From an uncultured Kordia sp. (GTDB lineage Bacteria; Bacteroidota; Bacteroidia; Flavobacteriales; Flavobacteriaceae), in the NCBI RefSeq assembly GCF_947489565.1, contig NZ_CANLEA010000001.1:434001-498000 (forward strand): DNA of 64,000 nt, written 5' to 3'. Both the position numbers and the translations under genes were made by a program. The notes beneath the pieces were generated by a model. The model saw only the letters and a program-made list of their open reading frames with translations. It made no database searches and was not told the DNA's origin. The first letter of the stretch is position 1. The number at the start of each line of letters is the position of its first letter. This document shows, piece after piece, positions 25,350-32,545 of this stretch.

Positions 25350-25520
25350 TTAATAATTTCCAGAATAATTCAACCATTTATGATCAAACCAGTTCTTTAT
25401 TCGAATTATAGAAACTTCATCAGGATCAAAAGAGCGAATTAAATGATGAATAATTGTTTCTACAATAACTTTAAATCCTTCGGCATCAGTTTTGTCAAAA
25501 GGAATGTTTAGTTGATTCAT
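25350..25520 (-). CDS. Small uncharacterised protein (56 residues)
   Basis: A 57-codon frame with ATG at 25520 and TAA at 25350-25352, reading MNQLNIPFDKTDAEGFKVIV, then ETIIHHLIRSFDPDEVSII, RIKNWFDHKWLNYSGNY. Its composition (balanced charges, aromatic residues, no low complexity) is protein-like, and it sits two bases upstream of the next gene and 22 bases after another. No family is recognised; it may be the small partner of the 162-residue protein downstream. Confidence 0.55.
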   Translation of the reverse strand: MNQLNIPFDKTDAEGFKVIVETIIHHLIRSFDPDEVSIIRIKNWFDHKWLNYSGNY

Positions 25521-25542
25521 GATAAAGGTTCATGAGTAATTA

Positions 25543-26412
25543 TTATTTCTCAATAATCATTCTAAAAGGAATCGCATTTTGTAATTCAAACTCTTCTTCT
25601 ACACCTAAAGCACTGAATTCTTTTCCATAGATTCGTATGCTTTCTTTATTGCGTATTTTCTTGAGTACAATGTGCAATTGCGCAATTGGTATTACAACAT
25701 CTTCATACGTACAATTTTCACTTACTTGTAGCAAATAGAATACTTTCTCTTTGGAGTTCCATTCCATCAACTTTTTTGCAAGTTCTGTTGCAGACATTTC
25801 TTGATTGTCAATGGTATATGATTGATGATTTACGTTGATGATTTTTGTTTTAATTTTTTGAGATTTCTCTTTAAAAAATTGTGGTGCGAGTTCAGGCGGT
25901 GGCGGTGGTGGCGGAATGGATTTAATATCATCGTCATCTTTAGCCGATAACTGTTTAAAAACTTTGTCAATCAGAGAGTTTGGGTTTTTATGACGTGCTA
26001 GTTTGTAGCTAAATCCAGTTATTTTTCTTTTAAATACTCTTTTATCACTATTGGAATTACAGGCGAAAAAAACGTATCTAACGTCCATTTTTCGAAGCGC
26101 ATTCAATACAGGAAGTATTTTGGTATATGAAATGTCTTTATCAATGACTAGCTCTGTGACAAATGAAGGAGATATTCCTGTATTATTTTTTATGTCTGTA
26201 TATAACAAATGAAACATTTTAGCTCTTAATTTATTTAGCTTGATTTTTTCTCTTTCAAAAAAAATATCTCCTGTTTTAGTAACCGCAATGCTTACAGAGT
26301 TGAGCGGATCTGGATGAATTTTAACAGTTTCAAAAGTTGGAATCTCTATGTTTTTTTGCGCTATGGAAAAGCTCACAAGGAATAATGTGATAAGCGTAAT
26401 GTATATTTTCAT
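25543..26412 (-). CDS. Secreted protein with ExbD-like segment
   Basis: 289 residues from the ATG at 26412, which starts a clear signal peptide (MKIYITLITLFLVSFSIAQ). The longer frame (26454) would begin inside the -7 element at 26452-26459, so it is rejected. After the signal, SVSIAVTKTGDIFFEREKIK, LVIDKDISYTKILPVLNAL and VRYVFFACNS follow the beta-alpha pattern of the periplasmic ExbD/TolR domain, but the usual membrane anchor is replaced by a cleavable signal. A poly-proline stretch (IPPPPPPPEL) links to a C-terminal domain of about 100 residues. Function unknown. Confidence 0.65.
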   Translation of the reverse strand: MKIYITLITLFLVSFSIAQKNIEIPTFETVKIHPDPLNSVSIAVTKTGDIFFEREKIKLNKLRAKMFHLLYTDIKNNTGISPSFVTELVIDKDISYTKILPVLNALRKMDVRYVFFACNSNSDKRVFKRKITGFSYKLARHKNPNSLIDKVFKQLSAKDDDDIKSIPPPPPPPELAPQFFKEKSQKIKTKIINVNHQSYTIDNQEMSATELAKKLMEWNSKEKVFYLLQVSENCTYEDVVIPIAQLHIVLKKIRNKESIRIYGKEFSALGVEEEFELQNAIPFRMIIEK

Positions 26413-26451
26413 AAATGTGGTATCGTATTTTAATTTGAGATCATCCAAATT

Positions 26452-26459
26452 CAAAGCTA
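26452..26459 (-). promoter_or_regulatory. -7 element upstream of the ExbD-like gene
   Basis: The minus strand reads TAGCTTTG, a perfect TAnnTTTG, about 40 bases upstream of the start at 26412. CAAA copies at 26463 and 26472 are too close to serve as a standard -33. It mainly serves to settle the start codon. Confidence 0.45.
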
Positions 26460-26512
26460 TTACAAAACTGCCAAATATGCAATTGCGATATATAAGTGCT
26501 AATTTTAAACTA

Positions 26513-27361
26513 TTACATTACTTTTTTGGTCATTTTATAATGTAATTGTAAAAATTGAAATTTCCACCATTTAAAAAAATGATCTGTTCTTAGAACACCT
26601 TCTTTATCTTTAAATACGTGGATGATTTCTTTAATAGGAATCATACGTGCTTTAAGAATTCCTTTTTTATTTTGATGTAAACGATAATAACCAGTTCCTC
26701 CGAAGCGTTTTCCGTCTGAAACTAATTTTACAGAGCCATCTTCTAATAAGAGCACTTTTAAAATGACGGTGACATTTCCTTTGGGTAATGGAAATACAAC
26801 TTTGACATACTCATGCGTATTTTCTTTTAATAGCACCGAACTGTAAAATCCTGCGTATACTATTTTATTTGATTTTACAGATTTTCGCAACCAGCAAGCG
26901 TATTTTACATTGGTAGCATCTGATAGTTGTATGATGTCGCTACTCATTCCATAACTAGTTTCTAATGCATTGGTAGGAATATTAAGTTGTTTCATTTCTA
27001 CACTTACCAAACTAATCAAAAGCTTTGCAAACCAACTTATAGGGGCTTTCCATTGATTCCATACTTCCATTTTATAAGTAGCTGTATGCTCATAAAATGT
27101 TGTAATTGTCGGGTCTAACTTTTCAATATGCGGACTTGTTGTGTCAATTACTTTATGAAACTCTTGCAATAATCCTCCTTCATTCGTATGGTTAACACTC
27201 AATTTTTCTTGTTCGGCAAGTCGTTGGTAGAACGTTTCTCCTATGGTATCTGAGGTTGCTATGGGACCTTCTAAAAATGGATACTTTTCAAAGTCTATAG
27301 TGCGACCTGTTAGATTCAGCCAAACTCGAATATTCGCTTGTATAAAGTTGCTTATTTTCAT
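26513..27361 (-). CDS. Conserved hypothetical protein
   Basis: 282 residues, no signal peptide; weak hydrophobic segment near 110-122 (ISWFAKLLISLVSVEM). Not recognised. Noticeable parts are EGPIATSDTIGETFYQRLAE near 31-50, KLDPTITTFYEHTATYKMEVW near 80-100, and a C-terminal half that looks beta-rich (YVKVVFPLPKGNVTVILKV, LVSDGKRFGGTGYYRL). The C-terminus is basic and aromatic (WWKFQFLQLHYKMTKKV). Single gene on the minus strand between unrelated neighbours. Confidence 0.65.
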   Translation of the reverse strand: MKISNFIQANIRVWLNLTGRTIDFEKYPFLEGPIATSDTIGETFYQRLAEQEKLSVNHTNEGGLLQEFHKVIDTTSPHIEKLDPTITTFYEHTATYKMEVWNQWKAPISWFAKLLISLVSVEMKQLNIPTNALETSYGMSSDIIQLSDATNVKYACWLRKSVKSNKIVYAGFYSSVLLKENTHEYVKVVFPLPKGNVTVILKVLLLEDGSVKLVSDGKRFGGTGYYRLHQNKKGILKARMIPIKEIIHVFKDKEGVLRTDHFFKWWKFQFLQLHYKMTKKVM

Positions 27362-27464
27362 ATGAATGACTGCAAAAAGATAATTTTATATAAAGGTACG
27401 TATAACAGTACATTTTTCGGCAAGAATACTTTTGAAATATATTTCTGTTGTGTGGGTACTTGTA

Positions 27465-28517
27465 TTAGTTTAAATGAAGTTCCTTAAATAAAAAATCACC
27501 GATAAGTTCATGAGCTTTTGGATTGATGTGTAAATCGATATCCCAATAGAGTTTTTCAGAAGTGTTTTGCAAAACTGGTTTCAAATCGTAATGTTCAACC
27601 TGTTGTTTTGCAAGGAAATCAATCAGCATATTTGTTAATTCTCTATTGGTATTCATCGTTTCTTCATCGAGATCAAATAAGGTTTGTATGTTTTTATAAA
27701 ACTTTGGTTTCACTTCCAATTTAGAAGGCAATAATGTAATGACGAGTCGAATATCTTTTTGTTTACACAATTCTATGATTTGCAATAAGTATTTTTTTGC
27801 AATTTGCATGGCGCGTTCTTTTTCATTAGGAAATGATTCAAAATATAACATTTGCTCTATTCCTTGAATATATGGAAATGCCTGTTGTTCGCCAGATTGA
27901 AACTTTCTGCGGAAGCGCATATGCCAACTTTTATAAATGTTAGAAATACTGGTGCGATCGTCTTCAAATTTGACGGTTTCTCGAAAATCATTTCCTGTAA
28001 ATACATTAATTAAAAAAACATCCGGTTTTAGATACGAGAACTTTTTTAAAAAACCATGATAGTTACGAAATGTGTAATAACCAACGCCGCCATTCATACA
28101 GTTATAATACGTTGTGGTATCGGCTATGTTTAATTTTTCTTCCCAAATATTGACAAAAGATTGCGTGTTGTAGCGTAAAACGCCATCGGTATGTGAATCG
28201 CCTGCAACAAGTACGCGCATTTCGTTTGGTTTTCGTTCTGTAACATCATCATCATCGCGGAAACCCAAATTATTGGTGCGTCTTTCGGTAGACATTTTTT
28301 GTTGCGGCGTTCCCCAATTATCATAAAGGTGAATATTAGGTTTGTGTACAAACATTGCGGTAGAATCAGGCATGAAATATTCCGATTGCTTTTCACTTGT
28401 AAATGAAAAAAACGTTTGAATGCGATGCACTTCCATAAAATACATAATAATTGCCAAGAGCAATAACAATCCACTCAATACAAGTAAATTGATTTTAATA
28501 AGTCGTGCATATTTCAT
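27465..28517 (-). CDS. Membrane-anchored SGNH hydrolase family protein
   Basis: 350 residues from the ATG at 28517, which places a basic MKYARLIK start directly before one membrane segment (about 9-28); the longer frame adds a second hydrophobic run with no support. SGNH blocks are VAGDSHTDGVL (nucleophile Ser), CMNGGVGYYTF (block II), FLINVFTGNDFRE (Asn block) and DIDLHINPKAHEL (Asp/His). It is the fourth SGNH-like gene here and stands divergent from a 2OG-Fe(II) oxygenase gene. Likely acyl transfer or hydrolysis on a surface polymer. Confidence 0.78.
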   Translation of the reverse strand: MKYARLIKINLLVLSGLLLLLAIIMYFMEVHRIQTFFSFTSEKQSEYFMPDSTAMFVHKPNIHLYDNWGTPQQKMSTERRTNNLGFRDDDDVTERKPNEMRVLVAGDSHTDGVLRYNTQSFVNIWEEKLNIADTTTYYNCMNGGVGYYTFRNYHGFLKKFSYLKPDVFLINVFTGNDFRETVKFEDDRTSISNIYKSWHMRFRRKFQSGEQQAFPYIQGIEQMLYFESFPNEKERAMQIAKKYLLQIIELCKQKDIRLVITLLPSKLEVKPKFYKNIQTLFDLDEETMNTNRELTNMLIDFLAKQQVEHYDLKPVLQNTSEKLYWDIDLHINPKAHELIGDFLFKELHLN

Positions 28518-28574
28518 AAAAAAGCGTTTGAAACAAAGGAACAAAAAAAATATAAAAAGCAAGCATAAATCCAC

Positions 28575-28604
28575 TTCGATACTTCAATATTTTCAGTACA
28601 TTTA
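28575..28604 (+). promoter_or_regulatory. Possible promoter of the 2OG-Fe(II) oxygenase gene
   Basis: TTCG (28575-28578), 18 bases, then TACATTTA (28597-28604): each box differs by one base from TTTG and TAnnTTTG. The leader to the ATG at 28629 would be about 20 bases. The weak match makes this tentative. Confidence 0.3.
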
Positions 28605-28628
28605 GCATCAAAATAAGCAACTACATTT

Positions 28629-29462
28629 ATGATTTTTGATTATTCAAAATGGAATACACGATTAGCCACTGATACAAAGAATTATCAAAATGCTTCGCCG
28701 TATCCGCATATTGTAGTGGACGATTTTTTGGAAACCGCTGCTGCGGAAAAGGCTTTGAACGAATTTCCGAAAATCAAAGACGAAGGTTGGATTCATTATA
28801 TTCATGTGAATGAAAAAAAACACGGACTCAATAAACTAGAATTGATTCCCGCATTTATTCGTGACGGAATCATCAAAGAATTGAATTCGCCTGAATTTAT
28901 TACGTATTTAGAACAACTCACAGGAATCTCATACTTGTTGCCAGATACTACCATTGAAGGTGGCGGAATTCATCAAAGTGAAAAAGGAGGTTTTTTGAAT
29001 ATTCATGCTGATTTTACCGTACATCCACATAAAAAAACATGGCGACGTCGTGTCAATGTGTTAGTCTATTTAAACAAAAACTGGGAAGCTTCCTATGGTG
29101 GCGCGTTGGAGCTTTGGGAAAAAGACATGTCGAAATGTACTGTCAAAATTGAACCTATTTTCAATAGAATCGTCATTTTTAATACGGATGAAGATTCGTA
29201 TCACGGTTTTCCAGATCCAATTACTTGTCCAGAAGATGTAACGCGAAAATCGATTGCATTGTATTACTTCACGGAAGAAAAATCGGGTTCGTTTAAAAGA
29301 CGTTCTACCAATTACCGCGCACGTCCAGGTGATGGATTTCGAGCGGTTTGGATTTGGCTCGACAAAAAAATGATTGCTGCCTATACTTGGGTAAAAGGAA
29401 CCTTTGGAATCAATGATGATTTTATTAGTAAAGTGCTGAATTTATTTCGAAAGAAGAAGTAG
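28629..29462 (+). CDS. 2-oxoglutarate/Fe(II)-dependent oxygenase
   Basis: 277 residues. A prolyl-4-hydroxylase-type double-stranded beta-helix is visible: iron ligands H126-x-D128 (LNIHADF) and H192 (DSYHGFP), with R206 (TRKSIAL) placed to bind 2-oxoglutarate. Residues 216-277 form a basic tail rich in Arg and Trp. Such enzymes hydroxylate amino-acid side chains, sugars or lipids. It neighbours SGNH, flippase and glycosyltransferase genes, so a surface-glycan or linked amino-acid substrate is plausible. The rear end abuts a repeat-rich gap. Confidence 0.85.
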   Translation: MIFDYSKWNTRLATDTKNYQNASPYPHIVVDDFLETAAAEKALNEFPKIKDEGWIHYIHVNEKKHGLNKLELIPAFIRDGIIKELNSPEFITYLEQLTGISYLLPDTTIEGGGIHQSEKGGFLNIHADFTVHPHKKTWRRRVNVLVYLNKNWEASYGGALELWEKDMSKCTVKIEPIFNRIVIFNTDEDSYHGFPDPITCPEDVTRKSIALYYFTEEKSGSFKRRSTNYRARPGDGFRAVWIWLDKKMIAAYTWVKGTFGINDDFISKVLNLFRKKK

Positions 29463-29465
29463 GTT

Positions 29466-29527
29466 AGACTCGCTATTGCTCTTAGAACGGCTTCGCCTTT
29501 TAGTATTTTAGTATCGCTTCGCTTTAG
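29466..29527 (+). repeat. Dispersed repeat (GGCTTTGCCTTTTAG family), copy 1
   Basis: GGCTTCGCCTTTTAGTATTT, followed by TATCGCTTCGCTTTAG, closely matches the stretch at 39228-39290 (GGCTTTGCCTTTTAGAATTT, ACTCGCTTTGCTTTTAG). The complement (AGGCAAAGCCGTTCTAA) is part of the 193-bp tandem unit at the window end. Non-coding. Confidence 0.6.
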
Positions 29528-29565
29528 ACTGTTAGCGCAAGTTTCCAACTCGTGCCGTCAAACAA
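29528..29565 (+). repeat. 38-bp direct repeat, copy 1
   Basis: The unit begins ACTGTTAGCGCAAGTTTCCA and ends ACTCGTGCCGTCAAACAA. A second copy follows exactly 80 bases on with two differences. It lies in a gap of 175 bases between convergent genes. Confidence 0.75.
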
Positions 29566-29607
29566 GCTAAAAATATTTAAAATTTAGTATTCAACATATA
29601 ACATTTC

Positions 29608-29645
29608 ACTGTTAGCGCGAGTTTCCAACTCGTGCTGTCAAACAA
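29608..29645 (+). repeat. 38-bp direct repeat, copy 2, overlapping the flippase stop codon
   Basis: The same unit as at 29528 with CGAG for CAAG and GCTG for GCCG. Its last bases contain the stop codon and final codons (Phe-Val-stop) of the flippase gene read on the minus strand, so the repeat defines that protein's C-terminus. Confidence 0.75.
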
Positions 29646-30777
29646 ACTTTCGATGCAACTTATACGCCAACAACACAAGCCATTGTGTACTAGAAACACT
29701 AATTAAAACCCCTAAAATTTCATAAGTTTCAATCAATAAAAAAATCAAGCTGATGCTCACTAAAAAAGCAAAAAAGCTAATATAAATAATCGTGCGTTCT
29801 TGGTGATTCTTCATCAATTCCATGATATTTAATGTATAAAAATAACACGGTAAGGCAATCGATGCGCCCACAATATAATATTCGTAACTGAAACCTAATT
29901 TTACAAAATATTCCATTACAAACCAAATGGCAAATCCGCCAAGAATAGTCAATGGAAGTGAAACTAAGTATAATTTGTATTTTATCTTTTGTACTACTTC
30001 ATCTGATACGCGATACACATGTTTGGTAAACGGAATTGTAATATAAGCAGCCAAAGCTTGCAACATTAAAAAGGCAGTAATGAGCAATTGATATTCGGCT
30101 AATTGCGATGGTTCTAAGTAAAGATCTACAATATAAATATCAGTTTTAGAAATCAACCAACCACTCAATCCGAGTATAAAAAAAGGCATTCCTAGTTTAA
30201 ATTCCTGCAATGAAATTGTAGCAGAAAATGATTCTTTCCAAAAGTTTAATTGTGCACTTAAAATGATCAATTTGACAAATGTTGCAAGAACATAAATTTG
30301 TAAAAAGGTTTCTAGATTGAATGTGTCAACATAAAATATACTTCCGAAAATCAGTCCAAATCCAATAATTTCTGCAAGTAATTGTGCGCCAAATTTTTGA
30401 TGATAAATGACCAAAGTACTTAAAGAATTATACAAAACTAGCAAGCAAATCAATGCAATAGCCCAAATAGCAATCTGTAGCGGAAAGAACAAAAAGAAAA
30501 TTCCCGCAAAGGGTAAAAGCAAACATCTTGACAGTAAATTACTGAAAAAAGCATGATACATTTTACTCGGATTTTCGCTGTATGCACGCAACAAATGATC
30601 GCGATTTCCCCAGCCAAAAATGAACGAAATAAAAAATACCCAAATCATCACGTTGATCAAACTAGCCCATTCGGTTTTTCCAAAGACTTTTATCCCAAAA
30701 ACCACAATCAAAAAGTTGAAAGCAGGATTGGCAAATCCTTGAATCGTATTGATTCCTATGGTGATCAATCTACGCAT
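29638..30777 (-). CDS. Polysaccharide biosynthesis flippase (Wzx/MATE-like)
   Basis: 379 residues, about eleven to twelve membrane segments and almost no soluble part, the pattern of the MVF/MATE polysaccharide transporter superfamily. The N-terminal INTIQGFANPAFNFLIV and central FFILGLSGWLISKTDIYIV resemble O-antigen/Wzx flippases, which move undecaprenyl-linked oligosaccharides across the inner membrane. It is a little short for the family (usually 400-480). The start overlaps the GT4 gene by eight bases, so the two form a unit, and a glycosyltransferase partner fits the role. Confidence 0.78.
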   Translation of the reverse strand: MRRLITIGINTIQGFANPAFNFLIVVFGIKVFGKTEWASLINVMIWVFFISFIFGWGNRDHLLRAYSENPSKMYHAFFSNLLSRCLLLPFAGIFFLFFPLQIAIWAIALICLLVLYNSLSTLVIYHQKFGAQLLAEIIGFGLIFGSIFYVDTFNLETFLQIYVLATFVKLIILSAQLNFWKESFSATISLQEFKLGMPFFILGLSGWLISKTDIYIVDLYLEPSQLAEYQLLITAFLMLQALAAYITIPFTKHVYRVSDEVVQKIKYKLYLVSLPLTILGGFAIWFVMEYFVKLGFSYEYYIVGASIALPCYFYTLNIMELMKNHQERTIIYISFFAFLVSISLIFLLIETYEILGVLISVSSTQWLVLLAYKLHRKFV

Positions 30778-31819
30778 GGTACAAAGATAAGTAAGCGTTG
30801 ATGGTTTCAGTTTCTGAACTTATTGTGATGCGTTTTTTTTCGGGATTTTCTTCAGATAACAGTCTTTCACAAGCGTCAATCAAATCGATTTTATGTTCGC
30901 AAACATGCCAATTTGGAGAAGACTTCGCCAATCCGACATTATGTGAAACAATCTGCATTCCCGAATACAAAGCTTCCAAAAACACAAATCCAAACGATTC
31001 ATACATGCTAGTATGCAACAATATTTTTGATTCTGCCATTTTCTCAAAAACGATAGCTCGTGGTAGATGTCCGAGCAAAGTAATTGTGTTTTCTAATTGT
31101 AAGTTTTGAATTTTTCTTTCGATTTGAGGTCTTATCTCTCCATCACCAACAATGGCAACGTTGAGGTTTTTATGAGTTTTTGATAGCGCAGAAATGACAT
31201 CAATAAAATCCGAATAATTCTTGACCATGTTTATAGAGCCAACAGCTAAAATATCAATCGTGTTTTTTTGCAATGCTGGAAATTCAGAAACATCTAAATG
31301 CCAAGGAATGATCTTGGAATTTAACGCATAATTCGCAAGCAATTCTTTTTGGTGATTCTCAGATAATGTCACAATTTTTGTATCTGAATTCATCAAACAG
31401 TTTCCATAAGAATTTTTGATGGCAGCGTCTTGTCCCATTACTGTGACGATGTGTTTTATGTTGTGTTTTTTTGCAAATTTTTCTCCGATATAGGAACATT
31501 CTCCAATCCAAAAACTATGAATAGTGTCAATTTTTTGTGCTTTGTGAAGTTTTTTAAGTGTTCTTTTCGCCTTTCGCCAAGTTTTTAATTTCTTCAAACG
31601 CCTATTTTGTCCATTCAGCGGAATCACTTCAATACCATGCCAATCGTATATTTCTTCTGTAAAAGGAAACTGAAACGTAAGGATTGTCAATTTCGCTTTT
31701 GGCAATGCATTTCGCATACTTTTTAAAAATACTTGCAGCGCAGGAATCACAGTAGTATTACTTTCAGATGGCGTAAAACCTGGTGTTAAGAATACGATAT
31801 GTTGATTTGTATTGTTCAT
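30770..31819 (-). CDS. Glycosyltransferase family 4
   Basis: 349 residues, GT-B fold. The C-terminal half holds the GT4 signatures: DILAVGSINMVKNYSDFIDV, VAIVGDGEIRPQIERKI, LLGHLPRAIVFEKMAES and the donor-site acidic motif SMYESFGFVFLEALYSGM (E-x7-E). The N-terminal half recognises the acceptor. It is a retaining cytoplasmic sugar transferase using a nucleotide sugar. It overlaps the flippase gene by eight bases, consistent with assembly of a lipid-linked oligosaccharide that is then flipped. Confidence 0.9.
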   Translation of the reverse strand: MNNTNQHIVFLTPGFTPSESNTTVIPALQVFLKSMRNALPKAKLTILTFQFPFTEEIYDWHGIEVIPLNGQNRRLKKLKTWRKAKRTLKKLHKAQKIDTIHSFWIGECSYIGEKFAKKHNIKHIVTVMGQDAAIKNSYGNCLMNSDTKIVTLSENHQKELLANYALNSKIIPWHLDVSEFPALQKNTIDILAVGSINMVKNYSDFIDVISALSKTHKNLNVAIVGDGEIRPQIERKIQNLQLENTITLLGHLPRAIVFEKMAESKILLHTSMYESFGFVFLEALYSGMQIVSHNVGLAKSSPNWHVCEHKIDLIDACERLLSEENPEKKRITISSETETINAYLSLYHA

Positions 31820-31831
31820 TTTTTTTATTAG

Positions 31832-31857
31832 TGGATTCCTGCCTACGCAGGAATGAC
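31832..31857. repeat. Palindromic repeat, type A, copy 1
   Basis: TGGATTCCTGCCTACGCAGG followed by AATGAC: a hairpin with GATTCCTG/CAGGAATG arms, starting 13 bases outside the GT4 start codon. It differs from the copy at 32273 by a single base in the loop region. Confidence 0.75.
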
Positions 31858-31932
31858 AGTTAGTGTTTGATTTACTATTTAGGTTTTGTTACGGACTCTT
31901 ACTTGCTAAGGAATCACAATTTATGTTTGATT

Positions 31933-31960
31933 TGTCATTCCGCACTTGTTGCGGAATCCA
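31933..31960. repeat. Palindromic repeat, type B, copy 1, ending the GIY-YIG gene
   Basis: Arms CATTCCGCA and TGCGGAATC around CTTGT. On the minus strand it encodes the last residues (DSATSAE) and the stop codon of the GIY-YIG protein. The copy at 32383 differs by one base. Confidence 0.8.
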
Positions 31961-32264
31961 TGTTTATAGACCAATCAGACGCTAAATCATTCCAATTAGG
32001 ATTATTTTCTTCAATCAAATTTATTTTCCATTGTCGCTTCCATTTCTTCAACCTTTTCTCTCTTGCTATCGCTTCATCAATATGTTGAAAGATTTCAAAA
32101 TACATTAATTTCGTCAAACCATATTTTTTAGAAAACCCTTCAATTAATTTGTTTTTATGCTCAAATATTCTTCTTTCTAAATTATTGGAAACACCAATGT
32201 ATAATGTTCCATTCTTTTTGTTAGAAAGAATATAAACATAATATTGATGAACAGTTTTGTACAT
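31935..32264 (-). CDS. Small GIY-YIG nuclease
   Basis: 109 residues from the ATG at 32264 (MYKTVHQYYVYILS); the longer frame to 32300 starts inside a palindromic repeat and adds no family sequence. The GIY-YIG domain is complete: YVYILSNKKNGTLYIGVSNN with the catalytic Arg in LERRIFEHK, a Glu in FEIFQHIDEAIAREKRLKKW, and the typical tail KRQWKINLIEENNPNWNDL. Members of this single-domain group cut DNA. The final seven residues come from a palindromic repeat, and repeats flank both sides, unlike any neighbour gene. Biological role unknown; association with the repeats is discussed in findings. Confidence 0.88.
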   Translation of the reverse strand: MYKTVHQYYVYILSNKKNGTLYIGVSNNLERRIFEHKNKLIEGFSKKYGLTKLMYFEIFQHIDEAIAREKRLKKWKRQWKINLIEENNPNWNDLASDWSINMDSATSAE

Positions 32265-32272
32265 AGTTATTT

Positions 32273-32298
32273 TGGATTCCTGCCTACACAGGAATGAC
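32273..32298. repeat. Palindromic repeat, type A, copy 2
   Basis: TGGATTCCTGCCTACACAGG followed by AATGAC, immediately upstream (minus strand) of the GIY-YIG start codon. If the longer frame were translated, this repeat would encode its first residues (MSFLCRQES). Confidence 0.75.
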
Positions 32299-32382
32299 AT
32301 TTTGCTTCAATTGATACTGATTTTAAAATACTATTTTGATTACTATTCTAGATTCCTCACAAATGACAATTTATATTTGATT

Positions 32383-32410
32383 TGTCATTCCGCGCTTGTT
32401 GCGGAATCCA
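32383..32410. repeat. Palindromic repeat, type B, copy 2
   Basis: Arms CATTCCGCG and TGCGGAATC around CTTGT, preceded by GACAATTTATATTTGATTTG, nearly the same 20 bases that precede copy 1. A worn A-type remnant (GATTCCTCACAAATGAC) is visible at 32351-32367. Confidence 0.75.
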
Positions 32411-32448
32411 CTTCATTATTTTGAATTTTTTATATTTCTTCCAAACTA

Positions 32449-32545
32449 TAACTGTTCTCGATACATTTTTTAATTCCGCTTTGCTATATAAAAAAACACT
32501 CGAACTGACGTTTCACTATTTTGGTACATTGAGCGGAGTCGAAGT
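32449..32545. repeat. Composite dispersed repeat overlapping the FkbM gene end
   Basis: The TCTCGATACA ... CACTCGAACTGACG block (about 32449-32504) and the CATTGAGCGGAGTCGAAGTG block (32526-32545) are the same two elements found at 3380-3510, in a different order. The second block lies inside the 3' end of the methyltransferase gene and supplies its C-terminal codons. Confidence 0.65.

Larger units (their letters stand above)
31832..32410. mobile_element. GIY-YIG gene bracketed by paired palindromic repeats
   Basis: A small GIY-YIG nuclease gene sits between two copies of an A-B module. A copies (31832-31857, 32273-32298) have stems GGATTCCTG/CAGGAATGA; B copies (31933-31960, 32383-32410) have stems CATTCCGCA/TGCGGAATC. 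The A-to-B distance is 101 bases on one side and 110 on the other, and about 48 bases at each B end are near-identical. There is no transposase and no target-site duplication that I can prove, so the call as a mobile unit is an inference from this arrangement. Confidence 0.45.

Noticed and set aside
29466-29645. Possible CRISPR-like array (two 38-bp repeats, spaced 42 bp)
   Set aside because: Only two copies, a repeat boundary runs into a coding sequence, there are no cas genes, and the flanking sequence is another dispersed repeat.
31933-32410. Intact insertion sequence around the GIY-YIG gene
   Set aside because: There is no transposase, and the flanking palindromes are direct (same order) rather than terminal inverted; no target duplication could be shown. 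Kept only as a tentative mobile unit.
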